From positions 13,592 through 77,591 of the forward strand of contig JAVBNE010000011.1 in NCBI GenBank assembly GCA_031551755.1: 64,000 bases of DNA, in the 5' to 3' direction. This DNA comes from JAVBMU01 sp031551755. GTDB lineage: Bacteria > Actinomycetota > Actinomycetes > Actinomycetales > Cellulomonadaceae. The notes beneath the pieces were generated by a model that saw nothing but the letters and a program-made list of their open reading frames with translations, made no database searches and had not been told where the DNA came from. The translations under genes and the position numbers were made by a program. Below are positions 43,502 to 54,126 of the stretch, piece after piece. The first letter of the stretch is position 1. Each line of letters opens with the position of its first letter.

Positions 43502-43846
43502 ATGCCTCGCCGCCGCACACCCGCAGAGAAGAAACGGCTCGAACGAGCCCGTGACCACTTCGATGACTGGGGAGAGAACCAGAAAGCCGCCCGCCGCAAC
43601 CTCCCGCTGATCCGCGCTCGTCACCAGCGGGCGTACCGGCGGGCGGTCGCCGTCGAACTGCTTCGAGGGATCGACGCCGATCCTGGCCGCCTCACCCGCA
43701 CGAAGTGGCGGAAATGGTCCGGCCCTGCGGTGGGCGTTGGCCTCGCCGACAAACAGGCCCACCGGACCACCCTGGCCGAGTCCCCTCGCCGGTCGCCCGA
43801 AGCCCGCGCTCGGCGGGCGGTGCGGCGCAGCGGAAAACGCCACTGA
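43502..43846 (+). CDS. Small basic protein of unknown function
   Basis: 114 residues from the ATG at 43502. The first 75 residues look like real, helical, strongly basic protein (PAEKKRLERARDHFDDWGENQ, LPLIRARHQRAYRRAVAVELL). The last 35 are Arg/Ala-rich. No family is recognised and there is no clear ribosome binding site. A nucleic-acid-binding role is possible from charge alone. It faces nagA convergently. Confidence 0.5.
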   Translation: MPRRRTPAEKKRLERARDHFDDWGENQKAARRNLPLIRARHQRAYRRAVAVELLRGIDADPGRLTRTKWRKWSGPAVGVGLADKQAHRTTLAESPRRSPEARARRAVRRSGKRH

Positions 43847-43938
43847 CCCCGGAACCCCTGGGCCGCCACTGTGGCTGGCCGCGCCGCGTAGGGCGGTGGC
43901 ACCGGCCGACCTCACCCCGCGTGATCAGCAGACAACCC

Positions 43939-45183
43939 TCAGTCCGCCACCGCCACCCCGGCCCGCCACACCCGCAGCGGCCGCAGATCGTCATCGGTCA
44001 CCACCAGGTCAGCGCGGCGGCCCTCCACCACCCCGCCGACATCATCGAGGCCCACCACACCGGCCGGGGTCCATGAGGCGGCGCGTACCGCGTCGACCAC
44101 CCCTACTCCGCCCACCACGGTCGTCCGGACGACGTCGAGCAGATGCGCCGTTCCCCCGGCGATTGCTCCGCCGTCGGCCAGCCGGGCCACACCCTCGGCG
44201 ACCGTGACCGCCATCGGACCCAGCACGTAGGAGCCGTCCGGCATCCCCGCAGCGGCCATCGCATCCGTCACCAGCGCGATCTCGGACGTGGTTAGCAGGT
44301 CCACGATGCTCCGCACCGTCGCTTGGGCCAGATGCGTCCCGTCCCCCACCAACTCCACAACCATCTCCCCGCGAGCCGCCGCCGCGAGACAGGCCGCGAT
44401 CGGCCCCGGATCACGATGATGGAGCGGACGCATCCCGTTGAAGAGGTGCGTCGCCGTGATCCGAGCACCGCTGCCGTCCGCCGTCCGTCGGCCGGTCGCC
44501 ACCAGGGCAGCCATCGCCGCCACGATCGCGTCCTCCGTCTGCTCGGCGCTGGCATCAGTGTGCCCGATCGACGGGATCGCACCCACCTCGATCAGGGTCT
44601 CGATCACCCCGCCTGCCCCCACCACGCCGGGCACCTCCGGGGCCACCGTCATCGTCCGCAGATAGCCCCGGGCAGCCTCCGCCACGGCCCGCACCAGCTC
44701 CGGATCACCCGCGAGCATGTCATGCGGGTTCTGGGCGCCGCAGCGAGCCGCCGACAGGAAGGGACCCTCCAGATGGATCCCCGCGATCTGACCCGCCTCG
44801 GCCACCTCAGCCAACATCGCGGTGCGGGTCAGTAGCGTCTCGCGATCGGCCGTGACCAGGGAAGCCAGCAGGGTCGTGGTGCCATGCCGCAGGTGCTCAC
44901 CGGCCGCCACCAGCGCCTGATCCACGGTGGCAGCGTCGGGGAAGCTCGCCCCGCCGCCTCCATGGTTGTGGATGTCGACCAACCCGGGAAGCACGAACCC
45001 CGCGATGGGATCACCGGCGTTCGCAATAGCCTCGGCCCACGGGCCGACGGCCTCGGCCCGCTCCCCGACCCAGGCGATCCGATCACCAACCACGATGACC
45101 GCGGCATCGGACAGGACTCGCTCGGGGGTGACGACCTCACCCAGAACGGCGAACGGTGCAGCGGGGGCCTGCGATGAAGTCAT
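43939..45183 (-). CDS. nagA: N-acetylglucosamine-6-phosphate deacetylase
   Basis: 414 residues from the ATG at 45183; a second ATG at 45204 would add seven residues. It belongs to the amidohydrolase superfamily: VLPGLVDIHNHGGGG (His72, His74), HLEGPFLSAARCGAQNP with the metal-binding glutamate, and LVTDAMAAAGMPDG with the catalytic aspartate. It converts GlcNAc 6-phosphate to GlcN 6-phosphate for cell-wall recycling or amino-sugar use. nagB is not adjacent. Confidence 0.93.
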   Translation of the reverse strand: MTSSQAPAAPFAVLGEVVTPERVLSDAAVIVVGDRIAWVGERAEAVGPWAEAIANAGDPIAGFVLPGLVDIHNHGGGGASFPDAATVDQALVAAGEHLRHGTTTLLASLVTADRETLLTRTAMLAEVAEAGQIAGIHLEGPFLSAARCGAQNPHDMLAGDPELVRAVAEAARGYLRTMTVAPEVPGVVGAGGVIETLIEVGAIPSIGHTDASAEQTEDAIVAAMAALVATGRRTADGSGARITATHLFNGMRPLHHRDPGPIAACLAAAARGEMVVELVGDGTHLAQATVRSIVDLLTTSEIALVTDAMAAAGMPDGSYVLGPMAVTVAEGVARLADGGAIAGGTAHLLDVVRTTVVGGVGVVDAVRAASWTPAGVVGLDDVGGVVEGRRADLVVTDDDLRPLRVWRAGVAVAD

Positions 45184-45226
45184 GCCGCCATTCTCGCCCA
45201 TCACCGCGCGTCAGACCGGTGCTACG

Positions 45227-45922
45227 TCAGAACAGCCGGGACTCCACGTCGTCGTGACCACGCATCACGTCGTAGTCGAGGACGAGGCAGCCGATCCCCC
45301 GGTCGGTAGCCAGCACACGTGCCTGCGGTTTGATCTCCTGGGCGGCGAAGACGCCGCGCACGGGACGCAACAGCGGGTCGCGATTCAACAGCTCCAGATA
45401 GCGCGTCAGTTGCTCGACGCCGTCGATATCGCCCCGGCGTTTGATCTCGACGGCCACTGTCGCACCGGTCGCATCTTTGGCCAGGATGTCCACCGGACCG
45501 ATGGCGGTCGGATACTCGCGGCGCACCAGCGTGCACCCCTCGCCCAGGAGCCCGATCTGCTCCGCCAGCATCTCTTGAAGGTGCGCCTCCACGCCGTCCT
45601 TGATCAGCCCCGGGTCAACCCCGAGGTCATGGGAACTGTCGTGGAACACCTCGAAGAGTTCGATTTCCAGGCGGTCATCGGACTTGGTGTGTTGCACGAC
45701 CCACACCATTGAGACGCCACGCCCTTGCGCCTGCGCATCGGGCTCTCGAACTGCCAGCGTGCACGGCGGACTCATCCAGTTCAACGGCTTGTACGAGCCA
45801 CCATCCGAATGCAGCAACACGCTACCGTCCGCTTTGACGAGCAGCACCCGTGTCGCGAGCGGAAGGTGTGCGGATAACCGGCCCGTGTAATGGGCGGAGC
45901 ACTGCGCGACGACGAGCCGCAT
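45227..45922 (-). CDS. nucS: Mismatch-specific endonuclease NucS (EndoMS)
   Basis: 231 residues. The C-terminal nuclease motif GPVDILAKD...VAVEIKRRG gives Asp145, Glu159 and Lys161, matching the restriction-like active site. NucS carries out the non-canonical mismatch repair of actinobacteria lacking MutS/MutL by cutting both strands at mismatches. The C-terminus ends in ESRLF, in line with the clamp-binding tail described for actinobacterial NucS. It follows DUF2550 by 24 bases downstream of the ATP synthase operon, a conserved position. Confidence 0.94.
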   Translation of the reverse strand: MRLVVAQCSAHYTGRLSAHLPLATRVLLVKADGSVLLHSDGGSYKPLNWMSPPCTLAVREPDAQAQGRGVSMVWVVQHTKSDDRLEIELFEVFHDSSHDLGVDPGLIKDGVEAHLQEMLAEQIGLLGEGCTLVRREYPTAIGPVDILAKDATGATVAVEIKRRGDIDGVEQLTRYLELLNRDPLLRPVRGVFAAQEIKPQARVLATDRGIGCLVLDYDVMRGHDDVESRLF

Positions 45923-45946
45923 GCAGATCCTTTCGAGCAGTGGGCC

Positions 45947-46357
45947 TCAGACGACCGACAAGCGGTGGCCCGAGCCGGCCTCCAGCCACGAAGACAGCCC
46001 CTCGAAGGCTGGGCCGGACATGGTCCAGGCGAAGTCGACTCCATCACAACGGCAGTTCACCAGGAGCCTGCCGGCCTCGTCCGACTCCGTAAGCGGCGTC
46101 GCTGACACGATCGTCAGTGCGGACCGCCGAAAACTCGCTGCGGGCCGCAGGGAAAGCGACCAACATCGCCACCAGTTGATACGGGTGACTCCGTAGTGGG
46201 CGACGCCGTCGCTCCAGTCCGGCGAGTTCCCTCGACGCATCCCACAGGCGAAGGCCCCGGGCCGGCGCGCGAGCGCACGGACCCGAACCGTGCTGAGAGC
46301 GGCCACCACCAAGGCACCGACGCAGACCGCGACGGTTGCGAAGATGACAGCCGGCAT
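45947..46357 (-). CDS. DUF2550 membrane-anchored protein
   Basis: 136 residues with one N-terminal transmembrane helix (MPAVIFATVAVCVGALVVAAL) and a cytoplasmic domain with FACGMRRG, WSDGVAHYG and WWRCWSL. This is DUF2550, an actinobacterial family almost always encoded just after atpC (Rv1312 in M. tuberculosis). Function unknown. It starts nine bases after the atpC stop. Confidence 0.9.
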   Translation of the reverse strand: MPAVIFATVAVCVGALVVAALSTVRVRALARRPGAFACGMRRGNSPDWSDGVAHYGVTRINWWRCWSLSLRPAASFRRSALTIVSATPLTESDEAGRLLVNCRCDGVDFAWTMSGPAFEGLSSWLEAGSGHRLSVV

Positions 46358-46366
46358 CTGACAAGC

Positions 46367-46648
46367 CTAGTGCGCGGCGGCGGTCAGCTCGTCGGCGTCA
46401 ACCGTGTCGGCCACGATCGTCACCTGGTTGGAGTCCACGGACAGGAATCCGCCCGAGACCCGGAAGCTGAGTTTCTCGCCGTCGGCGAGGGTCAGCCGCA
46501 CCGCACCGGTGCGCAACACGGACAGCAGCGGTGAGTGATCCGCGAGGATGCCCACCTCGCCGTCGGCTGCCGGCGCCGAGACCATGCGCGCCTGCCCCGA
46601 CCAGATCTTGCGGTCGGCCGCCACGAGGTCGACATTCAACTGAGCCAC
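46367..46648 (-). CDS. atpC: F1Fo ATP synthase epsilon subunit
   Basis: 93 residues from the GTG at 46648, selected because AAGGAG lies five bases upstream. The N-terminal beta-sandwich is complete (ADGEVGILADHSPLLSVLRTG). The C-terminal helical hairpin is almost absent, as in many actinobacteria, so inhibition by the extended epsilon arm is not expected. Last gene of the ATP synthase operon. Confidence 0.95.
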   Translation of the reverse strand: MAQLNVDLVAADRKIWSGQARMVSAPAADGEVGILADHSPLLSVLRTGAVRLTLADGEKLSFRVSGGFLSVDSNQVTIVADTVDADELTAAAH

Positions 46649-46721
46649 TACCACTCCTTCATCTCGATACGCGAACTGACCGATCCGCGTGGACCCCGCA
46701 GGGTCCACGCGGATGTTCAGG

Positions 46722-48203
46722 TCAGACGCCGTATTCCTTCTGGACCCGGGCCCAGTTGCGCTCGAGGTCCTCAAGACCGCCGATGTTGAAGAAGGCCTGC
46801 TCGGCGATGTGGTCGAACTCGCCGTCACAGATCTTGCCGAAGGCCTCGATGGTCTCGGTCAGCGGAACGGTCGAGCCCTCCACGCCGGTGAACTTCTCCG
46901 CCATGTAGGTGTTCTGCGAAAGGAACTGCTGGATACGACGCGCCCGCGCCACCACGGTCTTGTCGTCCTCGGAGAGCTCGTCGACACCGAGGATCGCGAT
47001 GATGTCCTGAAGCTCCTTGTTGCGCTGCAGGATCGACTTCACGCGGGTCGCGACCTCGTAGTGGTTCTGGCCCACATAACGCGGGTCGAGGATCCGCGAG
47101 GTCGAGGCCAGCGGGTCCACCGCCGGGTACAGACCGCGCGAGGCAATCTCACGCGAGAGTTCCGTCGTGGCGTCGAGGTGGGCGAATGTCGTCGCCGGGG
47201 CGGGGTCGGTGTAGTCGTCAGCCGGAACGTAGATCGCCTGCAGCGACGTGATCGAGTGACCACGGGTCGAGGTGATGCGCTCCTGGAGGATGCCCATCTC
47301 GTCGGCCAGGTTCGGCTGGTAGCCCACGGCGGAGGGCATCCGGCCGAGCAGCGTGGAGACCTCGGACCCGGCCTGGGTGAACCGGAAGATGTTGTCGATG
47401 AACAGGAGCACGTCCTGCTTTTTGACGTCCCGGAAGTACTCGGCCATGGTCAGCGCGGACAACGCGACCCGCAGACGGGTGCCCGGCGGCTCGTCCATCT
47501 GGCCGAAGACGAGCGCGGTCTTGTCGAAGACGCCCGCCTCTTCCATCTCGACGATGAGGTCGTTGCCCTCACGGGTGCGCTCGCCGACACCGGCGAATAC
47601 CGACACACCACCGTGATCCTGGGCCACGCGCTGGATCATCTCCTGGATCAGCACGGTCTTACCCACACCGGCGCCACCGAAGAGGCCGATCTTCCCACCG
47701 AGCACATACGGGGTCAGCAGGTCGATGACCTTGATACCCGTCTCGAACATGGTGGTCTTCGACTCGAGCTGGTCGAATGCCGGGGGCTTGCGGTGAATGG
47801 GCCAACGCTCGGTGATCTCGATCTTCTCGCCCTCTTGGGCGTTGAGCACCTCGCCTGTGACGTTGAAGACGTGCCCCTTGGTCACATCGCCCACCGGAAC
47901 GGAGATGGCCGCGCCGGTGTCACGCACGACCGCGCCACGCACCAGACCGTCGGTCGGCTTCAATGCGATCGCCCGGACGAGGGAGTCGCCGAGGTGCTGG
48001 GCGACCTCAAGGGTCAAGGTGAAGGACTGTTCGCCCTCTCCCTGGCCGGACAGGTCGATGTCGACCGTCAGGGCATTGTAGATATCAGGAATCGCATCGG
48101 CGGGGAACTCGATGTCGACGACGGGGCCGATCACGCGCGCGACCCGGCCGACGCCGGGCCCGCTGATGTGCTCGACCGTGGCTTCCACGGTGGTGGCGGT
48201 CAT
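46722..48203 (-). CDS. atpD: F1Fo ATP synthase beta subunit
   Basis: 493 residues. It carries the catalytic sites: P-loop GGAGVGKT, the catalytic Glu in AGVGERTREGND, and the DELSEED region as GVDELSEDDK. ATP is made here, driven by rotation of the gamma subunit. Position between atpG and atpC is canonical. Confidence 0.98.
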   Translation of the reverse strand: MTATTVEATVEHISGPGVGRVARVIGPVVDIEFPADAIPDIYNALTVDIDLSGQGEGEQSFTLTLEVAQHLGDSLVRAIALKPTDGLVRGAVVRDTGAAISVPVGDVTKGHVFNVTGEVLNAQEGEKIEITERWPIHRKPPAFDQLESKTTMFETGIKVIDLLTPYVLGGKIGLFGGAGVGKTVLIQEMIQRVAQDHGGVSVFAGVGERTREGNDLIVEMEEAGVFDKTALVFGQMDEPPGTRLRVALSALTMAEYFRDVKKQDVLLFIDNIFRFTQAGSEVSTLLGRMPSAVGYQPNLADEMGILQERITSTRGHSITSLQAIYVPADDYTDPAPATTFAHLDATTELSREIASRGLYPAVDPLASTSRILDPRYVGQNHYEVATRVKSILQRNKELQDIIAILGVDELSEDDKTVVARARRIQQFLSQNTYMAEKFTGVEGSTVPLTETIEAFGKICDGEFDHIAEQAFFNIGGLEDLERNWARVQKEYGV

Positions 48204-48273
48204 TGCTTGCCTCGCTTCGCAGGGCCGGAGGGCGCTCCGGCGTGGTCGGTGCTGGTGGGTGTGGCCGGCGACA

Positions 48274-49170
48274 TCATGAGGCCGCCAGGGCGTCGGCGCC
48301 GGAGACGATCTCGCTGATCTCCTGCGTAATATCGGCCTGCCGAGCCTGATTGGCCAACCGCGTGTAGTTACGGATGAGATCCTCAGCGTTCTCCGTGGCG
48401 GTGTGCATCGCCCGCTGCCGAGCCGCTAGCTCGGAGGCGGCTGCCTCCAGGAGGAAGGCATAGACCCGGCTGCCGACGTACCGCGGGAGCAACTCGTCGA
48501 GGACCTCCTCCGCGGAGGGCTCGAAGTCGTAGAGCGGCAGGACATCCTCCACCTTCGTGGGGGCCACCCCCTCGACGACCTCCAGTGGCAACATGCGCAC
48601 GACGTGTGGTCGCTGAGTGACCATATTGACGAATTGCGTCGCCACGATATGCAGCTCCGCGACGCCACCGGCGTCCGGCGCGGCCATGAAGGCGTGGAGC
48701 AACGTATCCGCGATCTCCTGACCGTGCTCTGCCGACGGGGAGTCGGAACCGTAGGACCAGGACTGAGCGAGCTCCCGGCCACGGAAGGCGTAGTACGAGA
48801 TAGCCCGGCGTCCGGCGACGTACAGCGCGACCTCCTTGCCTTCTTCCGTCAGGTGCTCGATCAGCCGTTCGGCCTCGCGGATGATCGAGGCCGAGTAGGC
48901 ACCGGCCATTCCGCGGTCGGAGGCGACGACGAGTACGGCCACGCGTTTGGTGTCGGTCCGCTCCGAGGTGAGCGCGTGCGGCGTCGACGAGTGAGTGGCC
49001 ACCGCCGAAACCGCCCGTGTGATCGCCCGGGCATACGGTTCAGCCGCCGCCGTCACAGCCCGGGCACGCCCGATCCGCGAAGCAGCGATGAGTTCCTGGG
49101 CGCGGAACATCTTCTTCAGCGACTGCGTCGACTTGATCCGCTGCCGGTAGACGCGCTGGGAACCGGCCAT
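48274..49170 (-). CDS. atpG: F1Fo ATP synthase gamma subunit
   Basis: 298 residues. The N-terminal helix (AGSQRVYRQRIKSTQSLKKM) and C-terminal helix (MHTATENAEDLIRNYTRLAN) form the rotor coiled coil; VVASDRGMAGAYSASI is the conserved central part. Starts two bases after the atpA stop. Confidence 0.97.
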   Translation of the reverse strand: MAGSQRVYRQRIKSTQSLKKMFRAQELIAASRIGRARAVTAAAEPYARAITRAVSAVATHSSTPHALTSERTDTKRVAVLVVASDRGMAGAYSASIIREAERLIEHLTEEGKEVALYVAGRRAISYYAFRGRELAQSWSYGSDSPSAEHGQEIADTLLHAFMAAPDAGGVAELHIVATQFVNMVTQRPHVVRMLPLEVVEGVAPTKVEDVLPLYDFEPSAEEVLDELLPRYVGSRVYAFLLEAAASELAARQRAMHTATENAEDLIRNYTRLANQARQADITQEISEIVSGADALAAS

Positions 49171-49172
49171 GC

Positions 49173-50804
<1,632 letters not shown>

Positions 50805-50929
50805 TGCTCTTCTCCTGTCGTGGCCGCACCTCGTGCGGTCGAACGTTCTTGTCTGTGCGCCGGCTCAAGCCGGCCCTGCCGCCGCGCACCACCGTCAACC
50901 GGCGGACTCGCTGCGTGTTCGCTTCATGC

Positions 50930-51745
50930 TCAGCTAGCCAGCCGTCGGCGCGCGTCGGCGAGCCGGGACAGCACCGTCGAGTTGACGACATCCGAGCCGA
51001 CCTGCACACGAAGACCGCCGATCACCTGCGGATCGACCGTGACGTTCAGTTGAACCGCACGCCCATATGCCTGCTCGAGCAGCTCACCCAACCGCTTGCG
51101 GCGAGACTTGTCGAGGTCGACGGCCGAGGTCACGGAAGCGACCAGCCGTTGCCGACGTTGTGCGGCCAGGTCTCCATACCATCCCAGCGTCGGCACGAAC
51201 CGGCGCCCGCGCAATGCCACGGTGGCTTGCTCGGCGAGGACGGTCGTGACCGCGTCCGCCTTCCCCGCCAGCAGGGCGGCGACGAACGCCCGGCGGCGCT
51301 CCGGAGCGGTCGAGGAATCCGACAGGATCTGCCGGGCCTCCCGCGAACCCACCAACGCGCGGGTCAGCTGGAAGATCTCGTCTTCGACCTTCTCGAGCGC
51401 ACCGCGAGCCTGTGCGGAAGCCAGCGCGGCATCCACACCGAGCTCCTCCACGGCATCGGCGATATCTCCGTCGTGCGCCCAGCGCGAGCTGGCCAAGGTC
51501 GAGACGAGTTCGACCACGCGCGGGTCGAATCCCTGCAGGACAGCACCCGCCAGCGCCGCCTTGTCGGTCTCGGACCTGGACGGATCGCTCATGGACCGAC
51601 GCAGCGAAGCCGAACCGTCGAGGGCCGCCGCGACCGCGAAGAGCTCATTGGCCAGCTCCACTGCCTTGTCGCCCGCAGCCGCCAAGACCGGCTCGAACCG
51701 TGCCTGAGCCTGGGCCAGTGAGGCACCACTCGTCCCGCGCATCAA
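50930..51745 (-). CDS. atpH: F1Fo ATP synthase delta subunit
   Basis: 271 residues, longer than the about 180 of E. coli as in actinobacteria. The start ATGATG overlaps the atpF stop. The C-terminal segment DPQVIGGLRVQVGSDVVNSTVLSRL is the conserved peripheral-stalk contact. Unlike in mycobacteria, b and delta are separate genes. Confidence 0.95.
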   Translation of the reverse strand: MMRGTSGASLAQAQARFEPVLAAAGDKAVELANELFAVAAALDGSASLRRSMSDPSRSETDKAALAGAVLQGFDPRVVELVSTLASSRWAHDGDIADAVEELGVDAALASAQARGALEKVEDEIFQLTRALVGSREARQILSDSSTAPERRRAFVAALLAGKADAVTTVLAEQATVALRGRRFVPTLGWYGDLAAQRRQRLVASVTSAVDLDKSRRKRLGELLEQAYGRAVQLNVTVDPQVIGGLRVQVGSDVVNSTVLSRLADARRRLAS

Positions 51746-52320
51746 CGCCCCTTGCCGGCCGAACTGGCGGTAGCGGCTTCGAGCTCGTCCAGGAAGCGGT
51801 CGACGACCCGGCTCTGGCGAGCGGTGTCTTCGAGCGATTCGCCGACGATCTTGGAGGCCAGCTCAGTGGCCAGCGTGCCCACGTCATTACGCAACGAGAT
51901 TGCCGCCTGTTGGCGCTCTGCCTCGATCTGACGGTGCGCAGTCTCGACGATGCGCTCAGCCTCGGCGGTCGCCTTGGTCCGGTGCTCCGCCACGATCTGG
52001 GAGCCTTCGGCGCGCGCGTCCTCGCGGATCTTGCCCGCTTCGGTCCGCGCTTCCTGGAGCTGCTGGTGGTACTCGGCCAGGGCGGCGGCGGCCTCGGCCT
52101 GAGCCGATTCTGCCTTTGCCAGGCCACCCTCGATGAGGGCGGTCCGCTCGTCAAGGACAGCCTGGAACTTGGGCAGGATGAACTTGTAGAAGACGAAGAC
52201 GATGATGAGGGCCACGACCGTCGACCAAACCAGGTCGTAGCTCGCCGGCAGGAAGAGATCGATCCCCTCCGGCTCGTCTGTCTGCGCCGCCACAGCGGCG
52301 ACGCTCCCCAGCGCCAACAT
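51742..52320 (-). CDS. atpF: F1Fo ATP synthase b subunit
   Basis: 192 residues. One transmembrane helix near residues 28-48 (LVWSTVVALIIVFVFYKFILP) is followed by a long charged helix forming the peripheral stalk. The ATG overlaps the atpE stop by one base (TGATG). Confidence 0.96.
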   Translation of the reverse strand: MLALGSVAAVAAQTDEPEGIDLFLPASYDLVWSTVVALIIVFVFYKFILPKFQAVLDERTALIEGGLAKAESAQAEAAAALAEYHQQLQEARTEAGKIREDARAEGSQIVAEHRTKATAEAERIVETAHRQIEAERQQAAISLRNDVGTLATELASKIVGESLEDTARQSRVVDRFLDELEAATASSAGKGR

Positions 52321-52550
52321 CAGCTGAAGAGGAAGCCTGCGACGATGCCGAGCAGGGCGAGCAGCTCGACGAACGCCACACCGAGGAACATGGTGGCGCG
52401 CAGCTGGCCGGCGACCTCGGGCTGGCGGGCGATGCCCTCGATCGTGCGGCCGATGAGGATACCGAGGCCGATACCCGGGCCGATGGCCGCGAGGCCGTAA
52501 CCGACGGCGTTCAGGTTGCCGGAGACCTCGGCGAGAGTGGTGACGTCCAC
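52320..52550 (-). CDS. atpE: F1Fo ATP synthase c subunit
   Basis: 76 residues from the GTG at 52550, with GGAAGGAA upstream; the frame's longer open region is not coding. Two helices with a polar RQPEVAGQL loop; the proton-carrying carboxylate is Glu62 (FVELLALLG). The glutamine and serine/threonine ligands of Na+-type rings are absent, so the ring should be proton-coupled. Confidence 0.97.
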   Translation of the reverse strand: MDVTTLAEVSGNLNAVGYGLAAIGPGIGLGILIGRTIEGIARQPEVAGQLRATMFLGVAFVELLALLGIVAGFLFS

Positions 52551-52659
52551 GATTACTGGTTCCTTCCGTTGGGCGCCGAGCCGTGTTGGCCGGCGTCTCT
52601 TGTGTTGTGCACCCGAGGAGTGAGTGCGTCGTACGGTGAAGCGAGGACCGACCGTCAGG

Positions 52660-53472
52660 TCAGTGCGCCTCCTCCAGCGACATGTTGATGTAGACCGCGG
52701 TGAGGAGCGCGAAGATGTAGGCCTGCAGGGCTGCGACCAGCAACTCGAAGGCGGTGAAGACAAAGCCGCCGAGGAAGCTCAGGGCCGCGAAGGGCTTCAT
52801 CGCCGGGAACGGATCCGCGATGAAGAAGGCCGTCGCCGAGAAGCACAGGACCAACATGATGTGCCCGGCGACCATGTTGGCCACAAGACGGATGGCGAGC
52901 GAGGCGGGGCGGATGATGAAGATCTGCAGTGCCTCGATCGGTGTGACGATGATGTAGATCGGCAGGGGGATCCCTGAGGGGAACAGGTTGGCCTTGAGGT
53001 AGCCGCCCAACCCGTGCTTCTGGATACCCACCACCCAGTAGGTCACGAAGACCCAGACCGCGAGCACCAGGGGCAACCCGATCCGCGCGGTCCCCGCCAT
53101 GTTCAGGCCGGGGATGACCCCGGTGAGGTTGAACGCGAGGATCGCGAAGAAGATGGTGGCGAGCATCGGGTAGAAGCGCTTCGAGTTCTCCTTGCCGAGG
53201 ATCTCCTCGGCGATGTTCACCCGGACGAAGTCGAGGAGCATCTCGATGGCGTTCTGGAAGCGCCCGGGTACCAGCTTGGCTCGCTTCGCGGCGATCCCGA
53301 AGATCAGCAGGAGCGCGATCGTCGCAACGATCCGGACAATCCAGATCCGGTCGATCTGAAACGGTGTGCCCTCGAACAGGATCGCCGGTGGGAAGAAGTC
53401 GGAGATCGACGGCGCGTGGAAGCCGCCCTCATCCGAGGCAGCGACGATCGTGGGGGCCGCGAAGGTGAACAG
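52660..53472 (-). CDS. atpB: F1Fo ATP synthase a subunit, apparently CTG-initiated
   Basis: 270 residues when read from the CTG at 53472. The conserved sequence clearly extends upstream of the first ATG (53241): GRFQNAIEMLLDFVRVN with a helix before it and SDFFPPAILFEG near the start. There is no in-frame ATG, GTG or TTG between 53241 and the in-frame TAA at 53493. AGGAG (53483-53479) sits six bases before the CTG. The essential arginine lies in PASLAIRLVANMVAGH. It forms the two half-channels of the Fo motor. A base-call error turning GTG into CTG is the main alternative. Confidence 0.9.
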   Translation of the reverse strand: MFTFAAPTIVAASDEGGFHAPSISDFFPPAILFEGTPFQIDRIWIVRIVATIALLLIFGIAAKRAKLVPGRFQNAIEMLLDFVRVNIAEEILGKENSKRFYPMLATIFFAILAFNLTGVIPGLNMAGTARIGLPLVLAVWVFVTYWVVGIQKHGLGGYLKANLFPSGIPLPIYIIVTPIEALQIFIIRPASLAIRLVANMVAGHIMLVLCFSATAFFIADPFPAMKPFAALSFLGGFVFTAFELLVAALQAYIFALLTAVYINMSLEEAH

Positions 53473-53667
53473 GGTGGACTCCTGGTGGTCTTAGGTCTCG
53501 ATACCCGCACCGTCTGTGTGCGCGCCACCGAACCTGGCCGTCATGGATTCGCCGTAAGCTTAACGCACTTTCTTCACGAGCTGCACCGGGTCTCGCCCGA
53601 GCACCGGCGACCCCTGATCAGCACACGCGGCGAAGGTGACCTGACCAGGCCATGCGCCTGGGCGTGG

Positions 53668-54126
53668 TCATGGGGCTAGGCCATTGGCATCGACGTACGG
53701 CATCCGGCCACGGCTCACTGCCCGGTAGTCCAGCAACGCCGAGCCGATCGCGCCCACCAGCAGCACCGCCGCGAATACCCACCGGTCGTAGAAGTCATGC
53801 CCGCGCAGGAGCGCCAGGACGACGATCAACACGATCATCTTCCCCAGCCAGCTGCCCATGACGGCGGCTGCGGTGGTGGTCGGGGTGGAGTGAACCGTGC
53901 GCAGCATCACAAAGACGGTCGTGGCCGAGAAGAAGGCCGCCACGGCCACCCCCAACAGCGCCCCCCACACGCCCGCCAGGCCGGACACCAGAGCACCCAC
54001 ACCGATCCCCAGCGCGGCCAGCACCAACAGGAACAGGCCGATGTCGCGCAGCGCCCGGCGAAGAACGCCGGAGACTTCCTTGGTCGACCCCACGGTCGGC
54101 GTCGGGACGGGTTCGGGGTGGGTCAT
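53668..54126 (-). CDS. AtpI-like membrane protein
   Basis: 152 residues with four predicted transmembrane helices (for example IGLFLLVLAALGIGVGALVSG and MIVLIVVLALL). It occupies the place of the AtpI-like gene upstream of atpB in actinobacterial ATP synthase loci (Rv1303 in M. tuberculosis). AtpI proteins assist assembly of the c-ring or Mg2+ uptake in other bacteria; similarity is by topology and position rather than motif. Overlaps the wecA-like stop by four bases. Confidence 0.75.
   Translation of the reverse strand: MTHPEPVPTPTVGSTKEVSGVLRRALRDIGLFLLVLAALGIGVGALVSGLAGVWGALLGVAVAAFFSATTVFVMLRTVHSTPTTTAAAVMGSWLGKMIVLIVVLALLRGHDFYDRWVFAAVLLVGAIGSALLDYRAVSRGRMPYVDANGLAP

Noticed and set aside
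46689..48317. A 542-codon plus-strand open frame opposite atpD
   Set aside because: Antisense shadow; no recognisable fold.
52660..53241. atpB as a 193-residue protein from the ATG at 53241
   Set aside because: It would lack the first transmembrane helix and conserved N-terminal region that are plainly encoded upstream in the same frame.
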